From: Owenia fusiformis
Taxonomy: Eukaryota > Annelida > Polychaeta > Sabellida > Oweniidae
Direction of reading: 5' to 3'
Length of the DNA stretch: 64,000 nt
NCBI GenBank assembly: GCA_903813345.2
Contig: CAIIXF020000011.1
Coordinates: forward strand, 30,682,166-30,746,165
Positions 30,501-37,299 of the stretch are shown piece by piece. The position numbers and the translations under genes are program-made. Within the stretch, counting starts at the first letter, position 1, and each line of letters begins with the position of its first letter. The notes under the pieces were generated by a model. It did not search any database and had not been told where the DNA came from. It saw only the letters and a program-made list of their open reading frames with translations.

Positions 30501-32903
30501 TTTATAAGCAGTACCTAAATTACTGTAAAATCGGCACTAAAATGGCCGCCATTTTGAAAATCGGTTTTCGAGCAGAACTTCTACCCCCATTGGGTATATG
30601 TGTACAAAATATGAACAAAATCGGGCCAACGGTATTTGAGTTATTGCCCGGACGGACGGACAGACGGATGGACGGACGGACGGACGGACGGACGGACGGA
30701 CGGACGGATGGAGGCGTTCCCTATATCCCTCCGAACTTTGTTCGATGGGATAATAAATCAAGTTATACATATACATACAATCAATCAAATATCTGTATCT
30801 AAACATAACAAGAAGTTATTATATCACTGGACATTATGATCTAATTTACAGGTAATATATCACTTAAGATTTTCAACAATGTCTATCATCGCACCTCTTA
30901 CAAGATAAGCCACTTCATATTTGACATATTACCTTCTTATTAGTCGAAGTATTTGATTATAACTTCTCATCATGTACTTTGTTTTTTATAATTGATGTGA
31001 CTGAGGTAATTTCTCTATGGCACTTTTAGGTCAAAACATCAATGGTTCAATCTTTTTTCATAGAATTAATTCATAGAGGATCATCTTTATCTCCTATTAT
31101 TCAAACCTCATCTACCATTTATTACTATTTAATATTGAAGCTCTTCTCCTCATTGAAGATTTCATTGTTTGTTTTATTTTAATAATGAAACTTGTTTTGC
31201 TTTTGTAAACAAACATTATAAGATGCATGAAAAAGTGACACATTGATTTTTGACCCAGCTGCAAGATGGACTTAAGATACTTTCCTCCAGTAATATTAAG
31301 TCAGATAAAAAATAAATGAAATATAATATACTGTATACATGTAGTTCTTTGGTTATATCTCAAAATATAAATCTGTTAATCTTAAGGGTAATGTTTACCT
31401 TTTTCTTAAAAAATTAAATTTGTTAGACTGGTATGTTTATTTTGTATGATTGATGTTATTGTACAATTGTAAGTTAATTTAAAAGGAAAATAAATGTTAT
31501 TTAAAAAAAAACACATAAAAACCACCTTTTTCTTGATAATATAAATTTCATTTTTAAGAATCCAGTAAGAAGTCAACAGATACATGGTGGCATGGCCTTA
31601 CTCGAGTAGCTGTAAATTCTAAATTAGCGATCCAGAAGATGTGAACCAATACACTGATCACTTTATGTATGTTTTGGAATTTTTGGTGAGGTAATAAGAC
31701 CAAAACTTGCACTTCAAATTGTGATGTGGAAAAATGGCGGACATATGATTTCAAATTTTATGATTACGACATGACCAGTTGTTCATGCAGGAATATATCT
31801 TTACTGGAAGGCCACGATACGTGGCCACGATATAGTGGCCTTAGAAGAAGGTAAGCATGGCCCTTATTTATTTTTGATAGATTTTTCTTACAAATATTTG
31901 TGTGATATATTATTGGCATAAATAAGGGATATGTTCACATTATGTTCTATCATAATACATACCTCTGTCGGCTCAAATCGGTCCAGTTGAAGATATATCT
32001 CGGCACATAGTCTAATACAGGTGAGGTTGCACTTATAATCCACTTGTTAGATCTGCCACAGTCGTAATAGGGGGCGGTGTATTTTACAGGAAGATGTTCT
32101 ATCTCACGCTGACCTGGTGATGAGGGTCCGAAAAATGCTCTGCCCTCGTAACCTTCTTTATTGATGAATTCTCCTGTTTGGTTGGAGAAATGAACTGCAA
32201 CATCATATGTATGTTTTCTTAAAGAGTCTAAACTACTGTCTGCATCTGGCATCCACATGTTGTACCATTCGTTAAGTTTGTAGTCAGAATTTGAGTAATT
32301 TGAGCCTTGCCCTGCGCCATAATCTTCGATATTAATTGTATAATTTGTTGGTTCACGTAGCCAATTAGTTGGCTCGTTGTAATCATCAAACCGCCAAGCT
32401 CGGGCACCAAATAACGGCAATGTGTGATTGAACTCAAGATTTGTATACCAATTGGCGTATGTATAGTGATTGTCCCACATGATGGCAGAGCCGTTGATAC
32501 ACCCAGGATTCGCAGCAACATCTGCCTCAGCACTCATATAGTAGTACATCAAACCAGGTTGCATATGAAATTCAGTTTTAGTTTCGTTCAGAGCTTGGTT
32601 CATGTAACTGTAGAAATAGGCACGGTTGAGCGCCATGTTATGTAAATGGAGCAAACATGTTCTGTTCGGGTAGATTAGCTGACTCAAAAGTTTATTTGAC
32701 ACTGGTTTTTGAGCAACTGAGTCTGGATTCAACATGAGCTCTGCTACAGGCTTTGCTCGACAGTTTTCAGGAGTAATAGCATCCATCCTATCATTTATTT
32801 CATCAAAAGCGTCATAAGTCATCCAATCGTAAGCTCCTTGGCCGATAACTGCTCCAAGGAGGCAAAATAGACACACCAGTGTGTTCAGTTTTATAGTCTC
32901 CAT
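6471..32903 (-). CDS. Tandem Cache/EGF ectodomain protein related to GPR158/GPR179, probably GPI-anchored
   Basis: Nine GT-AG exons (31963-32903, 15479-15605, 12390-12555, 11143-11438, 9488-10167, 8746-8883, 8152-8269, 7100-7281, 6471-6570) join with matching phases into 915 residues. Domains in order: signal peptide (1-22); Cache-like module 1 with its conserved YYDC...W strand (269-278) and EGF-like cysteines (to about 406); a basic linker (413-537) with furin-type sites RKKR, RKKR, RTKR, RARR and RVKR; Cache-like module 2 with YFDC (750-753) and a second EGF-like unit (to about 845); and a C-terminal hydrophobic tail (about 901-911) with no cytoplasmic domain. The Y-x-x-C, W-hh-T, F-x-G and hDhxxC signature followed by EGF-like C-x-C matches the GPR158/GPR179 ectodomain, which binds glycine in GPR158. 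No seven-transmembrane part is present. The GPI anchor, convertase cutting and ligand are inferences. Confidence 0.82.
6655..6682. repeat. Fragment of the ~105-bp dispersed repeat
   Basis: It contains the TCACCACCTGCCATTTGT core shared with 14398-14420 and 15085-15190. Only the first third of the unit is present here. Confidence 0.5.
6687..6845. repeat. Dispersed repeat shared with 40404-40550
   Basis: About 150 bp in the last intron of the Cache/EGF gene match, in inverted orientation, a block in ARID1 intron 1. Shared landmarks are TTGAATTCCC(A/G)GGAAC, a TTTTTGAAAATC stretch and TGGTCAAAC/TTGGACAAAC. The ends are not clearly defined. Confidence 0.5.
7100..7281 (-). CDS. Cache/EGF gene exon 8: EGF-like unit 2
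   Basis: 182 bp, acceptor TTTTAG, donor GTAAGA. It encodes C-VHLPGKKFNKGSYKCECRQGYEYPF and an acidic stretch, paralogous to exon 3. Like exon 3 it begins in phase 0 directly on a Cys codon. Confidence 0.84.
7945..8027. repeat. 42-bp tandem duplication
   Basis: Two copies of a unit containing GCAAACAATCAAAATCCAC and GGTTGCTATGGTA lie head to tail with a 42-bp period in the intron between exons 7 and 8. Confidence 0.7.
8152..8269 (-). CDS. Cache/EGF gene exon 7: end of Cache module 2
   Basis: 118 bp, acceptor TTCTAG, donor GTATGT. It encodes GVATVDVLLAELDIHQC, the counterpart of exon 2's VGAIVMDTDFLKIDLNPC, then further cysteines of the second EGF-like unit. The exon arrangement of module 2 mirrors module 1, as expected of an internal gene duplication. 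Confidence 0.83.
8746..8883 (-). CDS. Cache/EGF gene exon 6: conserved Cache strand of module 2
   Basis: 138 bp, acceptor GTTGTAG, donor GTAAGT. It encodes KPYFDCGG and DWVITYSVPFFG, the counterpart of module 1's YYDC and KWIISATSPVL and of the GPR158 Y-x-x-C / W-L-V-T segment. Both ends split codons and match exons 5 and 7. Confidence 0.84.
9276..9448. mobile_element. CAGGGG-type MITE with 5-bp target duplication, copy 1
   Basis: 173 bp bounded by CAGGAGTTTCA and TGAAACCCCTG, flanked by the direct repeat ATAAT on both sides. Close relatives sit at 52011-52184 and 40604-40775, and eroded ones near 49610 and 55095. The interior includes the repeated word pair CAACAGGC / GCCTGTTG. No coding capacity. 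Confidence 0.75.
9488..10167 (-). CDS. Cache/EGF gene exon 5: Cache module 2
   Basis: 680 bp, acceptor GATTTAG, donor GTGGGT. It encodes residues 511-736, starting with the last linker sites (KVKR 517-520, RVKR 534-537). A second Cache-like module follows, aligning in outline to module 1 (for example NDDWF against NEPTNWL). The donor lies only 39 bp from a small inverted-repeat transposon at 9276-9448. Confidence 0.83.
10253..10826. mobile_element. hAT-like non-autonomous element
   Basis: 574 bp with terminal inverted repeats of the form TA(A/G)(T/A)GGTGTCAA...TTAACCGGTTAACCG. It is flanked by an exact 8-bp direct repeat GTAAATAG, the target length typical of hAT transposons. Inside, a 133-bp segment starting GTAAGCGCGGGAAAGCAATG is tandemly duplicated (10444 and 10577). 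No transposase is present. Confidence 0.8.
11143..11438 (-). CDS. Cache/EGF gene exon 4: basic linker with convertase sites
   Basis: 296 bp, acceptor TTCTAG, donor GTAGGT, phase 0 out. It encodes residues 412-510, a low-complexity basic linker rich in dibasic and R-x-K/R-R motifs (RKKR 435-438, RKKR 454-457, RTKR 463-466, RARR 493-496). It contains no cysteine, in contrast to the modules on either side. Confidence 0.8.
12390..12555 (-). CDS. Cache/EGF gene exon 3: EGF-like unit 1
   Basis: Acceptor TTTCAG and donor GTAAGT; 166 bp, phase 0 in and phase 1 out. It encodes C...GWGFKRGGYNCACRPGY, the same pattern as the GPR158 EGF-like region that follows the Cache domain. The Trp codon is split with exon 4. 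Confidence 0.83.
13206..14063. mobile_element. Inverted-repeat element with TAATA target duplication
   Basis: 858 bp with ends GAGAGATTTCGCACATA and its complement, extending inward through GTGAAAGTAC and a TATACGTATA palindrome. The 5-bp repeat TAATA flanks both ends. It contains a nested TA-flanked element at 13268-13491 and a 22-bp duplication (GACTCACTTTAAAGGATC) near 13780. Confidence 0.68.
13268..13491. mobile_element. Nested mariner-like MITE
   Basis: 224 bp with ends TACA(A)GGTGTTTCATAA and TTATGAAACACCCTGTA. The terminal TA is compatible with a TA target site as used by Tc1/mariner elements. It lies inside the 13206-14063 element and is therefore younger. Confidence 0.6.
14395..14425. 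repeat. Fragment of the ~105-bp dispersed repeat
   Basis: It carries the ATGTCACCACCTGCCATTTG core found also at 6655 and 15092. Confidence 0.5.
14671..14824. repeat. 77-bp tandem duplication
   Basis: Two adjacent copies starting AGATTCTTAAAACCCCTGG differ at one visible base (GGTAGAATCC against GGTAAAATCC) over 77 bp. A duplication this similar is likely recent and may be polymorphic. Confidence 0.85.
15085..15190. repeat. Dispersed ~105-bp repeat, fullest copy
   Basis: It runs from GCAAAATGTCACCACC to CACTTTTGGTGGCGACATA. It is the most complete copy of the family also seen at 4787-4886 and, inverted, at 52656-52757. It lies 290 bp downstream of exon 2 in transcript direction. Confidence 0.65.
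15479..15605 (-). CDS. Cache/EGF gene exon 2: end of Cache module 1
   Basis: The acceptor TTTAG and donor GTTAGT bound 127 bp. One base completes the split Arg codon from exon 1, and the translation (FVGAIVMDTDFLKIDLNPC) continues the GPR158-like strand pair exactly. This supports direct joining across the 16-kb intron. It ends in phase 0 with cysteines that begin the EGF-like unit. Confidence 0.83.
18183..18452. mobile_element. GC-rich inverted-repeat MITE
   Basis: 270 bp with ends CA(T/G)(T/G)GGCGTCAGAAG and CTTCTGACGCCCCTG, flanked by a 6-bp direct repeat TGTATA. Inside the ends both sides carry GGGGGCGAC / GTCGCCCCC. It is much richer in G+C than the surrounding intron. No coding potential. 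Confidence 0.65.
20821..20945. repeat. AT-rich imperfect palindromic repeats
   Basis: Repeated AGCTAATTA/TTAAGCT words alternate in both orientations, so the stretch can fold on itself. It is a simple-sequence patch without assignable function. Confidence 0.4.
21249..22502. mobile_element. TTAA-flanked palindromic MITE (piggyBac-like), copy A
   Basis: The ends are TTAA-AGGAATATTCCTGG and CCAGGAATGTTCCT-TTAA. The arms are long inverted copies of each other, sharing for example GTTGAGAGTCAATGACATC and its complement. The right arm is split by a TA-flanked element at 21795-22441. A second copy sits at 42762-43371. TTAA targeting is the hallmark of piggyBac (also Kolobok). The insertion point is the TTAA inside a 37-bp minisatellite unit. 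Confidence 0.75.
21795..22441. mobile_element. Nested TA-flanked foldback element
   Basis: 647 bp bounded by TACAGGGTGTCCCGAAAGTA and its complement, with TA at both ends (Tc1/mariner-like). The arms stay complementary inward (for example GGCAAATCAATGTAACTTTG and its inverse), so most of the element is a hairpin. It interrupts the TTAA element between GGAAAG and TATATGATTATAGC, where the uninterrupted copy at 42762-43371 is continuous. Confidence 0.75.
22503..22559. repeat. Left remnant of the 37-bp minisatellite
   Basis: It holds about 1.5 units of the unit reading ACATGTTATATACAGGTTT...GTGTAAATTGAAAACA. It is separated from the main array at 25077-25417 by the 22560-25076 insertion. Confidence 0.75.
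23523..24099. mobile_element. Nested inverted-repeat element with minisatellite core
   Basis: It is bounded by TCTCGCGAATAGGCC and its complement, followed inward by GGGCGTTTATTT on both sides. The word recurs inside (GGGCGTTTATT near 23560-23600). Its core is the tandem array at 23881-24027. I could not find a convincing target duplication. Confidence 0.6.
23881..24027. repeat. GGGTTGAGTTGACTT minisatellite
   Basis: Eight or so degenerate units of 15-20 bp combine GGGGTCGAGTTGACTAA, GGGTTGAGTTGAC and GGGTTGACTTGAC. It lies within the inverted-repeat element at 23523-24099. Confidence 0.8.
24170..24560 (-). pseudogene. Relic of non-LTR retrotransposon reverse transcriptase C-terminus
   Basis: Conceptual minus-strand translation, with stops and a frameshift, gives GENLKSITHIPYL, then KANKVLWFLRRNL, then EYASSAWDPYRQK, then LEQEQRRAARFV. 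These are the conserved C-terminal blocks of jockey/CR1/L2-type LINE reverse transcriptases (YLGV, LGFLRRNL, LEYASSVWDP, LEQVQRRAARF). The copy is broken by at least two stops and one frameshift. It sits inside the 22560-25076 element and is not expressed as an intact protein. Confidence 0.75.
25077..25417. repeat. 37-bp minisatellite, main array
   Basis: About nine near-identical units with an exact 37-bp spacing (TGTTATATAC at 25081, 25118, 25155, 25192). The unit contains the TTAA used by the 21249-22502 MITE and the AACAT used by the 22560-25076 element. Confidence 0.88.
25418..26079. other. Intronic stretch without recognisable content
   Basis: It includes a locally GC-rich patch around 25620-25740 with CGCCCCC and CCAATCAGCG, but no coding exon. 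Nothing else can be supported. Confidence 0.4.
26080..26419. repeat. Left part of a ~130-150-bp tandem array with GGCCATTTT palindromes
   Basis: Units combine a block ATGAACAAAATCGCTC...GAGTTATA with a palindrome of the type GGCCATTTTNAAAATGGCC. The array continues at 27475-27556 and 29752-30649. The gaps are two insertions, 26428-27466 and 27557-29747. Confidence 0.7.
26428..27466. mobile_element. 1.04-kb element with tandem-repeat inverted termini and 8-bp duplication
   Basis: Each end carries four to six tandem units of about 16-17 bp (ACCCAGTTGTCCGAA) in opposite orientation. The outer ends read GGGGTCAACCCAG and GGGTGCACCCCAG. The exact direct repeat AAAATAAC flanks it. Uninterrupted copies of the host repeat near 30075 and 30225 show the empty site (AATGTAAAATAACACACGT at 30074). 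The 8-bp target suggests hAT or P type. The termini recall foldback/Galileo architecture. The interior is non-coding. Confidence 0.82.
27475..27556. repeat. Middle fragment of the GGCCATTTT tandem array
   Basis: It carries one partial unit (ATGGCCATTTTTCAAAATGG, then GTGCCATGCTTAAAGTAT). It lies between the 1.04-kb element and the 2.2-kb insertion. Confidence 0.7.
27557..29747. mobile_element. 2.2-kb TG...CA insertion, candidate solo LTR
   Basis: It begins TGTGGGAATTTTTAATTCC and ends GGCCCGGCGCGACA. It is flanked by GTAT on both sides and splits the array word AAGTATTCACATA. TG...CA ends with a 4-5-bp target fit a Gypsy- or BEL-like LTR. I find no second LTR, primer-binding site or gag/pol, so a long solo LTR is the simplest reading. 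The first part has CCAATCA and ATTTGCAT promoter-like words. From 28140 it is filled with degenerate CTCCGAG repeats. Confidence 0.6.
28140..29480. repeat. Degenerate CTCCTCCGAG repeat field
   Basis: The words TAATCTCAGTTT(G)ATTGA and ATTACTCCTCC recur (about 28191, 28324, 28504, 29249). A larger duplicate containing GTGAAGTGGCGACTCCC and CACGAGACAGTTTTATAGAG occurs at about 28820 and 28960. It is internal to the 27557-29747 insertion. Confidence 0.7.
29752..30649. repeat. Right part of the GGCCATTTT tandem array
   Basis: Five to six degenerate units of roughly 125-155 bp each contain CACATATNAAATATGAACAAAATCGCTCC, a GAGTTATAGTAAAAA run, and the GGCGGCCATTTTTCAAAATGG palindrome. The last unit leads directly into the ACGG microsatellite. 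Confidence 0.8.
30650..30712. repeat. (ACGG)n microsatellite
   Basis: About fifteen ACGG/ACAG/ATGG tetramers, preceded by GAGTTATTGCCCG. It sits at the end of the 29752-30649 array, the usual tail position for a dispersed repeat family carrying a tetranucleotide end. Confidence 0.92.
31963..32903 (-). CDS. Cache/EGF gene exon 1: signal peptide and Cache module 1
   Basis: It encodes residues 1-313 plus two bases of codon 314. The N-terminus is a classic signal peptide (hydrophobic LVCLFCLLGAVIG). At least eight N-glycosylation sequons (for example NRT, NGS, NHT, NYT, NYS, NQT, NWT) mark it as extracellular. The donor is GTATGT. The start is the first ATG after a short candidate leader behind a TATA-like box. 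Confidence 0.85.
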
Positions 32904-32957
32904 GTTTATATTAGTTCCAGTATCACCAATTCATTGGGATGTTCCACTTATACTCTA

Positions 32958-32965
32958 TTTTTATA
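32958..32965 (-). promoter_or_regulatory. TATA-like box of the Cache/EGF gene
   Basis: On the minus strand this reads TATAAAAA, 55-62 bp upstream of the initiator ATG. A start site around 32930 would give a leader of about 25-30 nt. The placement is plausible, but nothing beyond the motif supports it. Confidence 0.35.
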
Positions 32966-33005
32966 TTAAAAAGTTACAAAACTATTTCACTTCCTACCGT
33001 GTTTT

Positions 33006-33017
33006 CCAAGATGGCGG
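33006..33017 (+). promoter_or_regulatory. YY1-like CCAAGATGGCGG motif
   Basis: An exact match to the metazoan YY1 core (CAAGATGGCGG) lies about 105 bp upstream of the minus-strand gene's ATG. Similar words also occur inside the GGCCATTTT repeats, so it could be a repeat remnant. Confidence 0.3.
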
Positions 33018-34144
33018 TTTTTCAATACACCTTTGAAAAAGTAGGTCACATTTTTGCATTTGTGTACAGGTGAGTCAGATATGAATCAGACTGTCTCGTG
33101 CTGCCATCTTTCAAACATAAAATATTTCATGAAACTCAAGACAGTTTAGTGCTGCCATCTATGATTAGGAAGAAAAATATTTTATTCAGAAATTTCAAGA
33201 AATCATCTGATCATACATGTTGATAATAATATAAAATGGAATTAATCATGATTATGCTGTTCTGGCAATAATGAATTTTTGTATTCTCATGCAATTTTTT
33301 GCATGCTTGCCTTTTCATTTAATGTCCATTTCTTTCTTGCAAATACTTCATTTGTAGGAATTTTAAAGAGATGGTCAACTTGTTGCAACTAGGCTAAATG
33401 TTGTCATGTAAAAGTAAAATAGTTTTTGTCATTGTCATGGTCCGTTTAATTACAGGTGTAGTATAGACCCTTGATAAATGAGGCATTGTACCCGATGAAC
33501 GACGAGATGCAGATGAGAATTTAAAAATTCACCAGGGAAAGATTGACCCAATAACAATCTTAAAATCGCTTCTCATTGCACTAATTTTTAAGACGGGTGC
33601 ACAATCTGGCAAAGGCCCAATGGCCATTTATACAAATAGGCCCAAATGAAAGGGGATTCGCTTTCTAAAACTTTTCAGAGAGGTTCACATATGACAATTC
33701 GGATAGCTTCACATTTGACAATTGTAGCCCAAATCATTCAAAGTCCCGGCCAAAAATAGGTGAAAATAATTTTGGACTCACACCCTCCCGACGTCCATCG
33801 CTCCTCTGGTTACGGGCCTGTTGGCGTGAGCATCTTTGAAATGAGCAAGAAACAAAGTGTGAAGTCATACGAGTCCCGGTGCAGTGACAATTAACTTGTT
33901 AAATAATATGCGGGTGTCATAAAAAATCTTAGAAATCGATCAAATACATAATAATGTCAGTCTCCGGGGATTTCATTTTTTAAATTTTAGAATTAAATCA
34001 ATGATTATTTCTACTGGAAACTATAAACATGAAATATGATTTCTTTTCAAAAACGTATAAATGTATTCACTACTTTTTTATAAAAAAAAGATCAATAGTG
34101 AATACGGCAAATATACAATTTGTACAATTTCAAGAGTATGTATT

Positions 34145-34308
34145 ACCGGTTATTGCGTTATGCACTTGGAGGTTTTGGATACAGGGTTTATCTCGAAGGA
34201 AATATGTGTATCTCTCCAGTCTCGAGGCACTCATGGATATACACATATTTCCCAAAGGATAAACTCTGTATCCAAAAGTGAAAACCGACTGTGCATAACA
34301 GAATATCA
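34145..34308. repeat. Long imperfect hairpin
   Basis: Two arms of about 70-75 bp (left ending GGAAATATGTGTAT, right starting ATACACATATTTCC) are separated by about 20-25 bp. They remain complementary out to GTTATGCAC / GTGCATAAC. This is probably a short foldback element; the size also fits a hairpin RNA precursor. Confidence 0.7.
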
Positions 34309-35266
34309 GATCATGTATCCCATACCTACCTACCCTACCTATTTCCATTCGTTCGACTATGGTTCTCAAAAGAGAGCTTTAGGTTGAAATATTAAGTGTG
34401 GCGGACCCTCTCCCAAAAAGTTATTTTTTCATCTTAAATTGGCATATGTTTTTTTAATGACTTGAGTCCTCTTGGAACATTTGGAAAATTTGCCTTATTT
34501 GGAAAAATGTGTCTTTCAAGTGTTCTTTAATTCCTCGCTGAAATGAATTCCATCGTATTGTTTTCAGGGTTTGTTTCCCCTCCACCAAGAGGAGGGAATG
34601 AGCTTTAGCGATGACTGACAAAATACGTCTCTTGCGTACCACCTTCGTTTGCGCAAATTCTCACCAGTTAATTTTCTAGCATAGCGCGTCGTCGTGAGGT
34701 TTAATCCACTGGTGATCCACTCGATTACGCGAACCGTTTTGGTAACAAAATCTCGGAACGTCGAAGGTACGATTTTTCTTTTTTCCTTATTATTTTTTTT
34801 TTTTAAGGTTTTTTTTATTTCCATATTTAAGACATATATAAACATACAATAATACAATAATACATGAATATGGAGAAACAAGCCTACGTTTGCACATTAT
34901 TGGCTTGTGAAAATACATTTTATACAGCGGATATTTACACATACAATAGTAGTGTCATAATTTACATAAATGCAGTGTTCAGATGGGATGAAGATGAGTG
35001 ATGATGATATGAAATTTGGCAAGGTACAGTAGCTATGGCACTTCACAATATTTTGTTAATAAAATCTGATGATAGATTTATAAGTGTTGAGTTAAGCTTC
35101 GGTGATAGTTCTTTATCACCAAATAAAATCATATCAACCTTGTCATATTTACGTTTACTGGAGAAAAGTTTGAGGTCAGGGTCAGCTTGCTGGGAGAAAC
35201 TTAGGAGATTCACGCGTTGTAGGCAGAATCCTCACGACGTTTTTTCTCACAAACGTATATCAGTAC

Positions 35267-35490
35267 CATATGTTTTAGAAAATGTTCATGTTTGCGAAAA
35301 ATAGCTCAGAAGACAACAGAATCGTCGATTTAATTCCTCACTTAAGTTACATAAACGGTTTTGGTTAAAAGTGCAGATCTTAACTGTTTTTCGAAAAACC
35401 GTTTATGTAACTTAAGTGAAGGATTAAATCGACGATTCTGTTGTTTGCTGAACTATTTGTTCGTACATATGTACATTTTCTTAAACATAT
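35267..35490. repeat. Long near-perfect palindrome
   Basis: The inner arms (about 35302-35364 and 35394-35453) are almost perfectly complementary, for example AGAATCGTCGATTTAAT and ATTAAATCGACGATTCT. They extend outward with lower match to CATATGTTTTAG / TTAAACATATG. The loop is about 25 bp. No target duplication was found. Confidence 0.8.
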
Positions 35491-37127
35491 GATATTTTAT
35501 TTTGAATCCGCTATTTTTGTTTATCGATTTGGACCAATCAGAGGTGTATATCATCTCAATACAGGTTTACATAAGCGTATGTCATCTTTGAACTCTGGGG
35601 TAATCCCCCTCTTCCCTCCACCGTCTGTTACTTTCCATGTGCATCTCTGAGGGGCTCCTGGATGTAAGTATTTGTTCGTCCGTTTGTTTGTTTGCTTGTT
35701 TGTATCATTCGATCGTTTGTTATGGTATATATGTATATTTTATTACCGATCGGGTCGGATTTCATATCAACAATTAAGCCTACGTCACGTTATATATTCG
35801 GTATAATAATTCATGTTCTTTCAAATTCCTGCATGCATTTTCACGCTATCAAGTCATGGAAAATCAAAAGAAATTTGAGCATATTAACATTGAGGTATGT
35901 TAATCTCCAATCGGAAACAGGGGAAGTCATGGAAACCACTCTGGACAACCCCACCCATTTTGTTTATTCGGAGACAACGGCCCCTCATCCTTCAGGTATA
36001 AAATGCCTCAATGAACAATTCTTCGGATTATAAATCAGCGGTTTTTGCAAGTAGTTCCTCCGTCGGATTGATTTGGTATGTTGAAAGTTGTCAAAATGTT
36101 CCATCAAGTTATTTCACCCATCACGGCAATTAAATAAATCTAACAAGCTTCCATCGTCTGCTACTAATATCCCGTTGAACCTTTTCGCCATCTGACGGCA
36201 TTTACATTATTGAAGAGGGGCGCTGTTTTATAACGGGAAGAGCCGATCAAGTTTTATTAAAGTGTTCTAAATGCTATTTTCATCAAAAATATGAACTTTT
36301 GTAACATTTTCAGTTAAATTGTGGTGAAAACAGGGAAAAACTGTTATAGTGAGATGACTTTATTAAGCCTAAAATTCACCCTTTCATCTGCAGAAGGCAT
36401 TATCGATGAAAAAATGCATAAATACAATTGCGTGCTCAATAATATGAGTTTGTCCTTGTACTGACGTCAATACGAAGCTGTGGTGAAGCCCTTTGGCAAG
36501 TGTTAGCTCTTCTATTCTCTCCCTCTGAAATATTCTGTTTTCGATTTTTAAGAGCCTTGTATTGAATGGTTTTTATCAATACTCATGTATAAAATGGTAA
36601 GAACTCATTTAACTTCAAAAATGAATTTTATTTTAGAATATAATCAGAGATTCGTTTGAAATCTTTATTTATTTGAAAAATGTAATAAAGGGAGGCGAAT
36701 ATAAGCGCTAATTGAAAAGGCAGATTTGTAAAGAATGCCTCTGACGCCTCACAACGTAAAATTTGTCTACATCCGCAAAGTGGACAAATTGGAAAATGTA
36801 ATCCCGTGATTTATACTAATCATTAGCGTGTGTTGATTTTCGCTAATATAACAGAATGAAACCTCCACTTATGTGAACTGTAACAGATAAGAGTTGGCAT
36901 CAATAATAAAAATTCTTTGAAGCGCTTTTTTAAAATTCTTATTTTCGCGTATTGATTTTGCAATGCATCCCTCTAATATTCCCGCTATTGAAGTGCTCCA
37001 AATAATAGCATAGTGTATAAATGATAAGACCATGCTGCCATCAAGCTAAGTTTCTTATGCTTTAGAACCAGAACCTATCTTCAACACACGTGTGAAAAAT
37101 TCAACAAAGATCGCAGATATTGGAGGG

Positions 37128-37190
37128 ATGCCGAGGAAACTCACCCGGGGGTTCAGGGAAGTGACGACAGACTTTTTACCCTGGGTGTGA
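37128..37190 (+). other. Upstream ORF 1 in the ARID1 leader
   Basis: ATG to TGA, 20 codons, starting MPRKLTRGF. It lies 117 bp before the main ATG if this stretch is in the mature leader. Confidence 0.3.
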
Positions 37191-37200
37191 ACACTGCAGA

Positions 37201-37251
37201 ATGTCGACGCATCAAACGAAAGAGGAACAAAAAAACGATAGAAAAAGGTGA
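37201..37251 (+). other. Upstream ORF 2 in the ARID1 leader
   Basis: ATG to TGA, 16 codons, very basic and charged (MSTHQTKEE, then KNDRKR). It could restrain ARID1 translation if it is on the transcript. Confidence 0.3.
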
Positions 37252-37299
37252 TCTGACAGCGAAGTACAGTGAGTATCCTGTCGGTAAGAATCTTTACTA

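Larger units (their letters stand above)
15606..31962. other. 16-kb first intron of the Cache/EGF gene
   Basis: No coding exon is needed here: phase and protein similarity join exon 1 directly to exon 2. About 15.6-18.1 kb and 18.5-20.8 kb are AT-rich with nothing recognisable. From 21.2 to 30.7 kb it is nearly continuous nested mobile elements and tandem arrays (listed separately). The part from 30.7 to 31.9 kb is unremarkable. Confidence 0.7.
33018..37127. other. Divergent intergenic region
   Basis: It separates the minus-strand Cache/EGF gene from the plus-strand ARID1 gene. Contents: two long hairpins (34145-34308, 35267-35490), a CpG-richer patch around 34560-34780, and otherwise AT-rich sequence. 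Open frames here (up to about 110 codons) show no recognisable protein. The ARID1 promoter and any 5' non-coding exon must lie here, but I cannot place them. Confidence 0.45.

Noticed and set aside
30537-30839. Open frames with SVRPSVRPS or TDGRTDGR repeats
   Set aside because: These are products of the (ACGG)n microsatellite, not genes.
34454-34881. Minus-strand frames of 62 and 105 codons, basic and Trp-containing
   Set aside because: No start context, splice signals or protein similarity that I can defend. It could be an untranslated exon, but there is no evidence.
35035-36033. Three plus-strand frames of 69-113 codons upstream of ARID1
   Set aside because: Different frames, no recognisable domain, and one crosses the palindrome at 35267-35490. 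Treated as chance.
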